Part shown: positions 20,940 through 32,282 of the stretch, one piece after another | Layout of the letters: the number at the start of each line of letters is the position of its first letter | Position numbering within the stretch: the first letter of the stretch is position 1 | Assembly (NCBI RefSeq): GCF_023856365.1 | Contig: NC_064536.1 | Coordinates: 39,315,276 to 39,379,275 of the forward strand | Source: Brienomyrus brachyistius | Taxonomy: Eukaryota; Chordata; Actinopteri; Osteoglossiformes; Mormyridae | Reading direction: 5' to 3' | DNA length: 64,000 bases | Translations under genes and position numbers: made by a program | Notes under the pieces: generated by a model | The model's input: the letters and a program-made list of their open reading frames with translations, nothing else | Databases searched by the model: none | Told to the model about the DNA's origin: nothing

Positions 20940-21240
20940 CGCTCTGTCAGAAAGTTTATGTTCAAACTGCACTGATTTTGTTTCTATGGAAACCAGCGAC
21001 ATTTTTCATTGGTCGAAAGGATGAAGATGTGTACTGACGCCATTTTCAACGAATGAAAACGAGAATTAATTGTCAGGGCGGGACGAATTTGAAGGTGAAC
21101 CAATCAATAGTAGTATGTTTAGCTCGTGCTTGTTTTGGCTGAGCGTGATTGGATTTGTTGATCTAACCGCCTTCAAGCCCGTAAACCATGTATCTACTTG
21201 TCAATGGGAAACCACGCAGTTCTATCTATAAATACTGACT
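20940..21240 (-). promoter_or_regulatory. CCAAT / X-box promoter-like region, copy B
   Basis: Read on minus: three CCAAT/ATTGG boxes (near 21150, 21105 and 21015), a GGGCGGGA/TTTGAA pair near 21080, an AAAATGGCG YY1-like site near 21045, and the palindrome GTTTCCATAGAAAC (20980-20993). The palindrome fits an RFX X-box and lies about 40 bases before the candidate ATG. RFX X-boxes are typical of ciliary gene promoters. All are seen in copy C near 37000-37300. Function is inference. Confidence 0.45.
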
Positions 21241-22202
21241 GTAATTTTTTTTATGACATTATGTCTTTGCTATGCAGTATTACGGTAATGCGTAATACCG
21301 CGATGTTTGGGGTGCCCCGCTGTTTTTTTTCCATAGCTGGTGAACGCAATTAGCATTTTAGCCACGTTGGTAGGTCCGCTTTTGAGAAAGAACACTATAG
21401 TTCTTGTTATTCACATTCTGTGTCCTGGTGTTTTTAATTTCTCATAATGTGAACAAAGATATGTCATATACAAGTTTTTTGAGAGACTAAATTTTGGTTT
21501 GATTTATAATTTATTTAATGGTAAATAAAGTTCTTATATAGCCATTTTAGAATTAGTGCAGTCTTTCGTTTAGAATTAGCGCAATATTCTTAAAAACTGC
21601 ATGTTCAAACCAAACGCCATGCCATAATAACTGCTTTACAGATATTTCATTCAGGAATCTATGGAGGGTATACTGTAGGTAGGCCTGTTTGTGTGTGTGT
21701 GTGCGCGCGTTTGGGTGGGTGGTTATGTACATAGTGCTATAAAAACATGTTATTTTGACTTTGTAGGGACATGTTTAAGGTCCCGAAAGTAAGATACTGA
21801 ATTTTATTAAATTCTGTGAATGCAGTCAAATGAATAATTCAAAAAGTCTTGCATTTTGTTTGGTTGCTTACTGTTACTGCTTGGTAACTACTGCAATGTT
21901 TAAGGTTGCTATAGTTAGGATTGGGGTTACGCCCATACAAATGAATGGAGAATCCCCACAAAGATTCAAATACCTACTCTGTGTGTGTGTGTGGATTAGG
22001 TGTATATTACATTGTGGGTACCAAATGTCCTCCACAATATGACAAAAACCTGTTATTTTGATGTTTTGGGGGGCATTTTCAGGTACTCACAAAGATCTGT
22101 AAATACAGTCAAAAAACTAAAAATGCCAAAAGTCTTGTATTTGGTTTGGTTACATATGGTTAAGGTTAGGGGTTGGTAGGGGTTAAAGTTGTCATGTTGG
22201 GA

Positions 22203-22560
22203 TTACAGTTTTCCCCATAGAAATGAATGGAGAGTCCCCACGAAGATATGATTACACAGCTGTATGTGTGTGTGTGTTGTGTGTGGTATCAGATCAGTCC
22301 CTGAGAGTTCAGTAGTCAGGCGCCATGTTTCTGAGTCTGGTTGTGGAGGCCTGAATGCTTTTCCAGATGCCAGAGTGAAAAGATTATGTGAGGGGTGGGT
22401 GCGGTCATCCACAATGTTGGTGGCTTTGCGGATGGAGCGTGTGATGTGAATGTCCATGATGGAGGGGAGAGAGACTCTAATAATCTTCTCAGCTATCCTC
22501 ACTATCCGCTGGTCTTATGATCTGAGGCGAGGCAGTTCCCAAATCAGACCGTGATGCAGC
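22203..22560 (-). pseudogene. LINE ORF2 C-terminal fragment, copy B
   Basis: Minus-strand frame with RIAEKIIRVSLPSIMDIHIT and NIVDDRTHPSHNLFTL, the C-terminal tail of CR1/L2/Rex-type fish LINEs. The upstream part, with the KKAQQ block, is deleted here but present in C and A. Confidence 0.65.
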
Positions 22561-22916
22561 TGCTCAGTTTGCTCTTGTCTAAGGAATCAAAAATGTGGTT
22601 CCATGGGGTTCCAGACAGTGACCTTTTTGGAGACAGTGAGACTAAATTTTATACCTAGGTGCACCAGTTATGACATTGGTCAGGTAGGCTGTGGTCTGTT
22701 AGTTGGTGACAAGTGGCTGGTGATCCATGCAACCCAAGCAGAAGTGAGCAGAACTTGTATCAGCCAAATAGACAGGAGAAAGCGGATTTTTCATTGGACT
22801 TCAGGACTCCTGAGTAACAGATAAAGACAGAGAAACAGCAAAGTTATGGAGAATCAGGAAGTAAGTGCCAGTCTGCGCAGATCTGAGGTCAGTGAGACAC
22901 ACATAAGGCTCCTCTG

Positions 22917-22948
22917 ATGCTCCTCTTCATCCGCTGATGGGCCTCCAG
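22917..22948 (+). pseudogene. Receptor leader exon, broken, plus strand, copy B
   Basis: Matches the minus-strand leader exon at 24206-24167 but lacks 8 bases in its hydrophobic core, so it hits a TGA after ATGCTCCTCTTCATCCGC. The GTGAGA donor is kept. It is one arm of an inverted repeat. Confidence 0.6.
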
Positions 22949-24166
22949 GTGAGAATCACAAATCAAACATAATAACAACTGACACAAAGGCCTGAGGTCA
23001 GACCCTCTGTATGCAGCACACAGTGTGTCTGCAGTCTCACCCTCACATCGTGTATGATGACATTTCTGCTTTTTAGATTAAGTGCCTGTCTGAGAATAAC
23101 TTCTGCATCATGCTAATTATTTAGCTGTTTCGTGCTCATGGGCAAAAGAAAAATGAGGATTAAGTTAAATATATCAGAAATAAATTTCTAATGTGGCTCA
23201 AGGCCACAGTAAAGTGGACCATCACATCAAGTAAGTACAAAACAGCCTTTACTAATACGCTAAGGGTTAAAACAACATATAAGATGTGCATAATCTGTCA
23301 GTATATCAGCGTGAGAGCAAGGCTGGCCCTGGAAGTGGTGTGCATGCAATGGCAGAGCAAAGTTAGAGACACCCGCTAAAAACTTTCATTTCATCTCACT
23401 TGCTCCTTTCTTCTTTTTCCTTCTTTTTTTCCCTCCTAATCTGTCCATCCTCTTCGGCCAGCTCACCCACTGCATCACCATGCCGCCTAAAAATGAAATA
23501 AATAAATTTTTTAAATTTAAAAAATGAAATCGATCAACATGAGAGGCCTATACAGAGTTTATAGAACCCCTCATGGTAAAGCAAACATGTTTGTCACAGC
23601 AGTGCATTCAGACCATGATTCTGCTAAAGCTGCCGGACAGGACAAAGGGAAAAAAAAGAAGAAGGTGGGGGTCAGTGCAGCAGTGGGTAGTTCAGGTCCA
23701 GAATGTAAAAATCCAGACCAAGATTTAGTTTCAACCAAACAGCTGAGTACTCTGTATCAGTGTCATTCTTAAAGTCGTGTTTCAACTTCTGGCAAAGTTC
23801 TCCCAGGAGCCTATCTCTGTTGTATGTACAGTCGGCATGTAATTCATTCCTGCCCAGATCCCTGACAAACAGTTGGAGGCAGAATTACTTGTTATCAGAG
23901 TATGTGAATTTTTACACACACCAGCAGCTGTGACAGAATAAGATATTTCCTTTATACTGCTGCCACATAGTGGACACAAAGAAGACTGCAGTCAATTCTA
24001 AAATCAGTCGGTCAACATGCTACCACCACAGACTATAATCGGGAAGTGATCAAACTTCATGGAACAATATGAATATAAACAAACAGATGTAGTAAGTATA
24101 TTGTGCAAAATGTATCTTCATCTTAACTACGCTGAATGGTGGAGTCCCAGAGTAAGTGATCTTCAC

Positions 24167-24206
24167 CTGGAGGCCCATCAGTGAAGAAGAGGATGAAGAG
24201 GAGCAT
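24167..24206 (-). pseudogene. Receptor leader exon, open, minus strand, copy B
   Basis: ATG at 24206 opens 13 codons, MLLFILFFTDGPP plus one base, then GTGAAG. A hydrophobic signal-peptide core ending in phase 1 fits the Ig exon 1 start (GT-GCT) seen at 29931 and 869. It lies downstream, not upstream, of that Ig exon on the same strand, so it belongs to another, lost gene unit. It is intact but orphaned. Confidence 0.6.
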
Positions 24207-24866
24207 CAGAGGAGCCTTATGTGTGTATCGCTGACCTCAGATCTGTGGAGACTGACACTCACTTCCTGACTCTCCTTAACCTCACTGCCTCCCTTTTTGT
24301 GGGTTTTAAATGTTTTAAAAATCATCCATCTATCTTTGATTTTCATAAACTGTTTGTGCACTGATGCATTTCCTGTCTATTTCTTGTCTGTAAAAAGGAA
24401 AACAGTTTGATGCGGCTGTTGTCCTGCTCTTACCAGGAATAAATATTTTGATTTCATCTAGAATCTTATCATTTTAGAAACATGATTTCATAGCAAAATT
24501 ATTGATAGCTGGTCTTCACAGTGAATCATTCATGCTCACAGATTTTAAACTACAAACAAATTAATCAAATAAGTCTAGTGTTCTAAACTGTTACTTCCTC
24601 ATATTGCAAATGAGCAAAGAGCAGTGAAATCAGACTTATTCTGAAAAGCAGAAAAGTCGTCATACAGGATGTGAGTGTGAGACTCTGCAGAAACACTGTG
24701 TGCTACATACAGAGGGTCTGACCTCAGGCCTTTGTTTCAGTCTTTATTATGTTTTATACAGTTTTAAAATGTCACTGCAGTAGGTCCTTTTCATATGTGT
24801 GGATCAGCACAAATCAAGAGGTCCGTTAGGAAGGTGTCTGTATGACAGGGGTGGGGGTATCCTGGG

Positions 24867-24880
24867 GGGGGGGGGGGGGA
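24867..24880. repeat. Poly(G) tract
   Basis: About 14 consecutive G in B against about 9 in C (41066-41074). Confidence 0.85.
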
Positions 24881-25925
24881 TGGGTGGGGGCAAAGTCAGG
24901 TAATTCACTTCATCTGGGTCTTATCAGCAGTCCTGTGTTTCTCTCAGCACCACAATGATGTTTCACACATAATGGGGTCCGTGGGCCTCCTCAGTTATAT
25001 TCAGGCTTTCAAAGTTCTTCAATCATAAAAAGTCACATGGATCTGACACTCTGACACTGTTATATTAATTTGTTTAAATTCATTGAAAATACTATATATT
25101 ACAGCTAGTATTTGGATCCGTCTGCTCTTTATCCGTTCCTCACTGGCATACCTGGGTCTCTGTGCAGTGCTTTCCGGAAGCATCAGAACCATTCATAAGG
25201 GAATCTATGTGTGGCTGCCCTCTAGTGGATACACAAAATTCGGCTACTTAAGTAGCTTGACTATATTTCCCTCCTAGTTTAGTTTAGTTCCTAATTTAAT
25301 TTAACAGATGAAACTGAAGGCAGAGCTGGAAATTAGTTTAGTCATGACTTCAGAAGTTACGCTGACAAGGGATTCTGTACAATCAGAGATGAAGCTGCTG
25401 GATGGGCTGGTCATCGCCTGCTTTTTCTGACTGATGTAGGTCTGGATGTAAAGTTACAAACTGCTTAATGTGTATCAATCTGTTTTATAATGTTCACACA
25501 AAAAAGTGCTTTTAATGTGTCTGCACCTTGTATCTCCCACAATGTGCTTCTGCATTTGATATCTTCTTGACTTGGGGATAAAGAGATTTAACTGGATGGA
25601 TTTTACTTTTGTGAAGCACTACAGTCCAAAGCTGAACTGATTGTTCAAAGCTTTTTGGTTTTTAAGCAAAACTACTTCATTTAATTTATCTGAAACCCAC
25701 TTTGCGCCTTTCTAGACTCAACAAAGCATCATTGCCAACAAAATAAGTGAGTTACAGTTAAATCAGGTAAAGAAGTTTCATTTGGAATTTACTGATCCAG
25801 GTTTTCAGCACCACGGACACCAACTAGACTTACTGTCATTTAATGGGAGTGAAAGCAGAAACCAATAGATCACACAGGGATATTTTCATTTGATGGTGTC
25901 TTTCTTTTTACTTTTGATATGCCGT

Positions 25926-26150
25926 CTTCCTCCTTAGCTGATATGTGAGGCTGCTGTCAGCTGAGACAAGCTGGTGTGATTTTACGCAGAGTGATAAGTG
26001 GGCGGTCCTGTTTTCGTGTGTTACATTTTCATTTGATTTTGGCCAATATGTATGTGGTACTGTTTCCTCCTTAACTGATATGCACAGGCTGTTGTTAGCA
26101 GAGACAAGCTGGTGTATTTGTACCGCAGATTGAAAAGTGGGCGTTCCCGA
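25926..26150 (+). repeat. Diverged tandem repeat, about 136 bp x 2, copy B
   Basis: Two blocks starting near 25928 and 26063 share TTCCTCCTTA-CTGATATG, GAGACAAGCTGGTGT and AAGTGGGCGG/GTTC. The copy C equivalents are near 42122 and 42257. Function unknown. Confidence 0.7.
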
Positions 26151-26226
26151 TTACATCACTCTTTTAAAGAGTCCCTGATTGGTGGGCTCTGACGTGGAGG
26201 GGTGACCTAAAAACTCCAAACCATTT

Positions 26227-26350
26227 ATCCATCCATCCATCCATCCATTTTCCAAACCGCTTATCCTACTGGGTCGTGGGGGGTCCGGAGCCTATCCCGG
26301 AAGCAATGGGCACGGGAACAACCCTGGATGGGGGGCCAGCCCATCGCAGC
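26227..26350 (-). mobile_element. SINE, 5'-truncated, copy B
   Basis: The tail end of the DANA/Mermaid-type SINE in reverse, with an ATCC-rich start. It is bounded by a perfect 10-bp duplication CAAACCATTT (26217-26226, 26351-26360). It is shared with C, so it predates the duplication. Confidence 0.9.
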
Positions 26351-27233
26351 CAAACCATTTAAGTTTGTGAAATTCATTTTTAATAATTACCAATTTCAGA
26401 AAAATATGAAATGTTTTGTAAAGTATCAATTTATTAATCATGTATTTAAACAAATTATGACCAGTATAAAAGACACATACAAAACTGTACAAAAGTCTTG
26501 GGCTGTCGAAGAAAATGATGTTCAAATGATCTTCATCTTGGTCTAGAATTATAATATTTTGTCCGTCAAAGTGTGGCAGCCCAGTCATTTCAAAATCTCT
26601 TCTAAAGTTAGTAAAATATTTGCACCAACCATCCAATAGACCTATATATTTTTATAACACAACTCCTATGGCTAATCAATGCATCATTAACATTTGTTTA
26701 ATTAAATTAATTAATTAAGTGAGCTGGTGGCGGAATTTAACAAATACATGGAATGGCTGGGATGCCCCTGAGGAGAGGTTTAGGATCCAAAGCGTGGTTC
26801 ATCTAGCGATCCAACAAGGCATCAGTAACTTTATGGAGAAAAGAAGAAATTCTTGTTAGTTTTTATTGTGTCACTTTTGATTTGCATATATTTTTATGAT
26901 AATTGTGTTTTTGTTCTGAGCAAATATACACAACCCAATTAAATAGCATTAAACGTTTTCTTTGATGGCCCAAGACTTTTGCATAGTACCATATTTTTTC
27001 AGAATCAAGAGACAATTTAATAAAAACCAGTCTTACCTTCACAAGATAACGATTATTAAACATTAACCAGCAGGTGGCAGCAAAGCACTTGTGAATAAGT
27101 GGCCAATACGTGGTTGTACAGGTTGCCAGCAGATAATCATCCCCTCTGTTTAACTGACTCTCATGCTATGACTGTACAGACTGAGCAGGGCCGAATGAGA
27201 GAGGCCTCACTGCAGTTAGCATAACCGTTTATT

Positions 27234-27435
27234 TTACAGCTCGTCTGACTCATTCTGCTCCACGAAGGTCATCTCCTCTGCCAGCTTCCTCTGATCCAGG
27301 GAGACCCTCTGCTTCTCTCTGATTGGTTCCCGCTTTCTACAGGAGGTCCAGTGCAGCTGAATGGTGATGATGGTGCAAATCAGGTAAAACACACCAGTCC
27401 CAGCTTTCAGTACAGCATCCAGAACCTGCTCCCAC
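27234..27435 (-). pseudogene. Membrane-anchor/cytoplasmic exon, copy B
   Basis: Begins after an ATGTCTCACAG acceptor and ends in TAA overlapping an AATAAA. It encodes a short membrane-proximal stretch, a hydrophobic span (AGTGVFYLICTIITIQL), a basic CRKRE stop-transfer and an acidic tail ending NESDEL. The translation is identical in copy C. It lies 3' of the Ig exons and so is probably the last exon of the same receptor. The frame is open, but the Ig exons upstream are dead. It could instead belong to an unrelated one-pass protein. Confidence 0.55.
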
Positions 27436-28062
27436 CTGTGAGACATATAATACACCAGTGTGTCTGTCAGTCACACATATCACATTTAAACCTGAAGAAC
27501 AAAACAGTGAATCTGTTCTGACTGAAGTAAAACCACCTTGATAATCGACAGCAGCACCGATCAGCTCAGTCCTACATACAGAGCCAGCTGGACCAAAGAG
27601 CTGAATAAGAGGGTGGATGTGAACAGTAAAGTCTTACATGCTTTATAGAAACACGGTACAGCCACATCTGTACTATTACACAGGACACATGTGAGGAACA
27701 GGAGACATTAACAAAGAGCATGAAAATAGCTAGAGATTATCACACAACATGTTACACTATTTTGTGAAAACAGGCCTGCAGTCATTCCCCAGCAGCACAG
27801 GGCAGAAGGCAAGGGCTCACCCTGGATGGGATGGGATCTCAAGTTTATTATTAAGAAAATGAAATAAAAAATATTTTTTTCCCTTAAAATTAAAATGACA
27901 GTTTCCCATTACTGTGTGATCAGGTAAATGCTGCTAGCTTGACCCCCACACTACTGTAAATGCTGCTGAATGCTTACCTCCGTTTTTCATTATCCCCTCC
28001 TTCTTCATCATGTGCAGAGAAAAGGAGAGCAGTGGAAACAGGAGAAAGGATAGTTAATAAAA

Positions 28063-28380
28063 AGCAGGGTTTGCACTGTCGCCTCACTCCTCTGGCACGT
28101 GTACTCAAGTCTTCGCTGGAGTTCCGTGTGTATGGAGTTTGCATGCTCCCCCTGTGTCATTGTGGGGTTCCCTCCAGGGACTCTGATTTCCCCCCACAGT
28201 CTAAAAACATGCTGAGGCTAATTGGAGTTGTCAAATTGCCGGTAGGTGTGCTTGTGCGAAGGAATGGAGTGTGAGCGTGTCCTGCAATTGGTTGGCACCC
28301 TGTCATGGGACGTTCCCTGCCTTGCGCCCATAGGGACCCTGAGTTAGACAAGCAGTTTCAGACAATGGATGGATGCAGCA
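28063..28380 (+). mobile_element. SINE lacking its tRNA-like head, copy B
   Basis: Matches 44171-44497 in C but lacks the first part of the tRNA-like head. The flank to the left (27540-28060) has no counterpart in C. A reciprocal rearrangement took place here after duplication. Confidence 0.85.
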
Positions 28381-28996
28381 CTGGAACAGATATTACAGAG
28401 TACAATTGTAACACTGGTCTACGCTGCAATGAAAAACCACCTACAGACATGTTAGTCAGTCTGCACACCATTAGTAACAATTCATCCTCACAAAGATGAA
28501 AAAATGCCTGAATTATGTTGCAAGCTACATGGATTTGTCTGGATTTGTATACATAACAAGTGACTGGCTGTATGTCTGTGGAAAATGCTGTGATTTTTGT
28601 CATATTACAGACTGATCATAAACTAGAAGACACACATTCAATATTAAAGACACCAATTAGCCTGACTGTGCGTTTTTGGATTGTTGGAGGAAACCCACAC
28701 AGCATGTGGAGAACATGCAGACTCCACACAGACAGAGCAGAAGCCAGATTCAAACCCCTAAACATGGAGGCGTGAAGCAACAGCGCCGCCTACTGGACCA
28801 CCGTGCCACTATCATTGAAACAATAATCCCAATAAATAACCCTGTTTCACAACAGCTGATAAATAGGGGATTATCCCCACAAAGAAGCACAAACCCCTTC
28901 GTGAGTGAAACTGCTGGGTTGATTAGTATGTATCTATTTATATTCAAGCATAAATAATTCACAGGCAGATTTAAATCAATTACTTATGTTTAACAG

Positions 28997-29264
28997 TAAT
29001 ATGAACTGGAATCTGCAGGATTCCACAACCAGCCACCAATACCAGCCAGTGTCCTTCCTCTCCAGCCCACTCATTGTCACAATGAAGGTTTTATTTTCTG
29101 TGTCATCCCTGATCAGGACAGGCCTCCCATGCAAACTCACTGATCTCTCTGATGCACAGGAGCCCCCAATCTTACACCACATCCTTTGTCTTTTGTTGTT
29201 TCCATAGTAACACTGACACTGTCTCCATCCACACCCGTCACCTCCTGTTTGTCCACTGACAGCC
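28997..29264 (-). pseudogene. Ig V exon 2, copy B
   Basis: The acceptor AGTCCTCCAG precedes LSVDKQEVTGVDGDSVSV. The frame then shifts and continues as CYYGNNKRQRMWCKIGGSC and DTENKTFIVTMSGLERKD, a second V-type domain. The shift lies in a short GTGTCAGTGTTACTATGG tract that is the same in A, B and C. The usual C-terminal YWC is YWW, losing the disulfide Cys. Dead. Confidence 0.75.
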
Positions 29265-29617
29265 CTGGAGGACTTCAACACACAGGTAAAACACTCAAAG
29301 ATTTGCACAGCAATGAAATGTTTATGAATATCAGCCCATTACAACATACATACTTTATGTAAATGTTTGGCCAATAAACTGACATTTTTTAACATATTGC
29401 TTATCATATTTAACCTCATGAAGTCGCCCGATTTAGCTGACACTGTTACTTCTTCCAAGTCTCGTTTATCATATTGAATTAAATTAAAATGCAGATTTTT
29501 AAAATATTAAAACATTTTTTTCATCAGTGTTTGTGTTAAGGTCCTTCCTTTTTGACTCAGTGACATGTTACATACTGTGCATCTCATTGGCTACAGTCTG
29601 CAGTACAGACATCTTAC

Positions 29618-29931
29618 CATCAGTGACTGACAGATTAACCTGATCAGAGAGGCTCCACTGATCTTCACACCACACCAGTACCGATCGGAGTCCTCAGCTG
29701 TCAGATTGTTGATGGTCACAGTGAAGACTTGCTGGTCAGGATCATCTCTGACTCACACTTTACCCTCCTGTGGAGAGTCAGTGTGTACTATGGGAGTACA
29801 TGACCTCACATTATACCCTCTGCACCAGTATTTCACATGAGTTTTATATCTGTCACCATAGGAACATGGGATTGTTACAGATCATCCTCTCTGTACACAG
29901 GCCCATTTCACTGTAGACACACTGTCAGCAC
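29618..29931 (-). pseudogene. Ig V exon 1, copy B
   Basis: A 314-nt exon with the same boundaries as copy A (acceptor CCCCACAG, donor GTAAGA). Ig core motifs are present: CSYGD, YWCRGYNVRSC, VFTVTINNLTAEDSDRYWCG. The TGA at 29884-29882 is shared with A and C. A second TGA at 29755-29753 replaces the Met/Ser region of A and is shared with C only. Confidence 0.78.
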
Positions 29932-30232
29932 CTGTGGGGAAAATAATTAACTGAATAAGGATTTTCCATCTCATGACATCTCTAAGTAATTATGCTTGGT
30001 TTGTGTAATACTTAGATTAGGTCATGTGTAATTAACAGAACAGTGATGATGTATAAAAGTCAAAGACCATCATTTTACTATAAGAACAAGGAAAACAAAA
30101 CTAGTGTCTGATCTTGGGAAGGGCTTCAGCAGGATGTGGGATCGGGAATCTGAGCCTGGCAGTGTGTTCTAGGGTCTGAGAGGAAAACCAGGACCTTAAA
30201 TCCCTAGTAAAAGGCCTAGATGAGGTGAATGA

Positions 30233-31420
30233 ATGGGCTTGTCACTGTGTGGGATGGCCACACCCCTTAAGTACTATGGCCTTACTTGTAAACATATCCA
30301 GTCCTGTGATACAGGCCCTCTCATATTCCCTCTATACATGCTTCCTTTGCGCTCTATTTGTGAACGTTATTATGTAAAATATCATTGCTATGCTGGTGAT
30401 ATGCAGCTCTATCTGCCATTAAAACCTGGTGACTGCTGCTCTCTGGTGGCCCTTTCTAACTGTCTGGAGGATATTAAGAACAGGACAGCAATGACTTTCG
30501 TCCAGATTAATGAAAACAAGACAGAGGTAATGAGTTTTGGTCACTGTTCATGATCTCAGAGAACAATTAGGGCCTCATTCAGAAAACTTCCAGTCACATA
30601 CTAAAAATCTTGGTGTCATCTTTGATTCATCACTGAGTTTGATAAACAAATAAATGCTGTTGTGAAGGGGTGTTTCTGTCAGCTGAGTTCAATAGCCTGG
30701 CTTAAACCACACCTTTCAGCCAAAGACCTGAAGAGTTACTCCTGCTTTTATTCTGATTGGGTTACTGCCGTTCTCTGTACCCAGGTTTACCAGAAGCATC
30801 TTTATTCTGACTACACCTTGTTCAAAACGGTGCTACCAGGCTCTCATCAAAAAATAGACACCAAATTTCCCCTGTGTTGGCTGCATTGCATTGGCTACCT
30901 GTTAAGTTTTGAGAATTTCTGAGAATACAGTTTAAAGATTTCTTATTTCTTTCTAAGGCGATACATGGCATAGGTCCCCAGTCCGTCTCGGAGCTAATTC
31001 AGCCTTACACCGCTTCTTATTAGATGCATCTCTGTACTGACCCTGCACACACAGGAACACATTTTATTTATCTATTTAATCTGACTATTCTGCTTTGCAC
31101 ATCATGTATTTAACATTTATAGTGATTTTATATTTATTACTAGATTATTGTATAACTTTTGCACTGTTTTTTGAACTTGGTTGTTGCTTAGTCTTGTTTT
31201 TCCATGGAGCACCATTATACCAAACAGAATTCCTTGTAGGGTCAACCTACTTGGCAATAAACCACAGTCTGATTCTGATTATTTTTTGTGTAACATTGTG
31301 TAACATTGGCCAATGTCTCTACTTTTACTATATATTTATATTATTTTGACCTACAGCACTTTGGCACAACATAGATTGTTTTTAAATGTGCTATAGAAAT
31401 AAAAATAATTCAACTTGATA
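30233..31420 (+). pseudogene. CR1/L2/Rex-type LINE, RT fossil and 3' end, copy B
   Basis: The reverse transcriptase core reads as in copy A, with HCYAGDMQLYLPL in place of the YADD box. A frame after 30662 gives the palm end (VVKGCFCQLSSIAWLKPHLS). The 3' end is marked by AAATGTGCTATAGAAATAAA near 31385, typical of this element group. No active ORF. Confidence 0.8.
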
Positions 31421-32165
31421 TAGAAACATATTTCAAGTCATCCATCTTGCCGAGATGGGGGTTGCGCTGTGACCCCTGGTGGACAAATTATGCAGCAACA
31501 GCACTCATATCATGGTGGAAAGTTGTGTCTTTAGTCTCTCTGTTTCTTTTTAGTTATCATTAATTGGCCATTATAAACCAAATGCTGATAGCGATTTATC
31601 ACAGACTCCTGCATTAATGAATTAAAATATTCATGATGAATAAAGAAGATGAATTGGCGCTAATGTGTATTTTTACTGTGTTATTGATAAGATAAATATT
31701 ACAGTACACGGATCGCTCTGGTGTCTCAGAAATTGTCTCCATTTTTTCATACCAATTTATCATTAGTACAGTAGTGCTTGCAGTTCACAAATGCTTTGGC
31801 CTACAAACAATTTGGTTCGCAAAAACTAAATTTGGTCAATGAACAAACTCGACCAGATTCCTTTTTTTATACTAGTGTAACACCGGCGGGGCGCATATCC
31901 CAGCATGCCCTGCGTACAATTGTAAATAGAAGGACCACGACAGGCACCCAACAAGCACCGAACCCAAATACACAGATGGGAAACACAATGTTGTCAGAAG
32001 CTGAACTGCGAAATGCAGATGCAGTGAGAGATTTACACACACTAAATACACGTTAGGATCGGACAGGGTATACACACAAGACATGGGCAAAGTGTAAAGT
32101 GAGGTAGACCTTCAACAGCTCGTCAGTCCATTGTAAGGCAAAGGAAGCTGGAGAATTGCCATGTG

Positions 32166-32270
32166 AACAGCAGAAATGTGGTCATACAGGATGTGAGGGT
32201 GAGACTGTGTGCTGTATACAGAGGGTCTGACCTCACGGCTTTGTTTCAGTCTTTAGTATTGTGATGACAT
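32166..32270 (-). promoter_or_regulatory. Receptor 5'-flank remnant, copy B
   Basis: Matches 24655-24750, which lies about 450 bases upstream of the leader exon at 24206. It sits upstream of Ig exons 1 and 2 on minus, so it is probably the former 5' flank of that receptor unit. The leader exon is gone and LINE sequence lies in between. Confidence 0.5.
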
Positions 32271-32282
32271 TGTGATAGCCCA

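Larger units (their letters stand above)
22830..24750. repeat. Inverted repeat of receptor gene 5' ends, copy B
   Basis: The left arm, about 22830-23065 (plus), holds a leader exon and its flank. The right arm matches it in reverse in two pieces, about 24160-24280 and 24650-24750. The leaders face each other with no Ig exons between them. The same arrangement is in copy C at about 39030-40945. Confidence 0.75.

Noticed and set aside
23524..23772. Lys-rich 82-residue frame
   Set aside because: Frame is lost in copy C through small indels, and no domain is visible.
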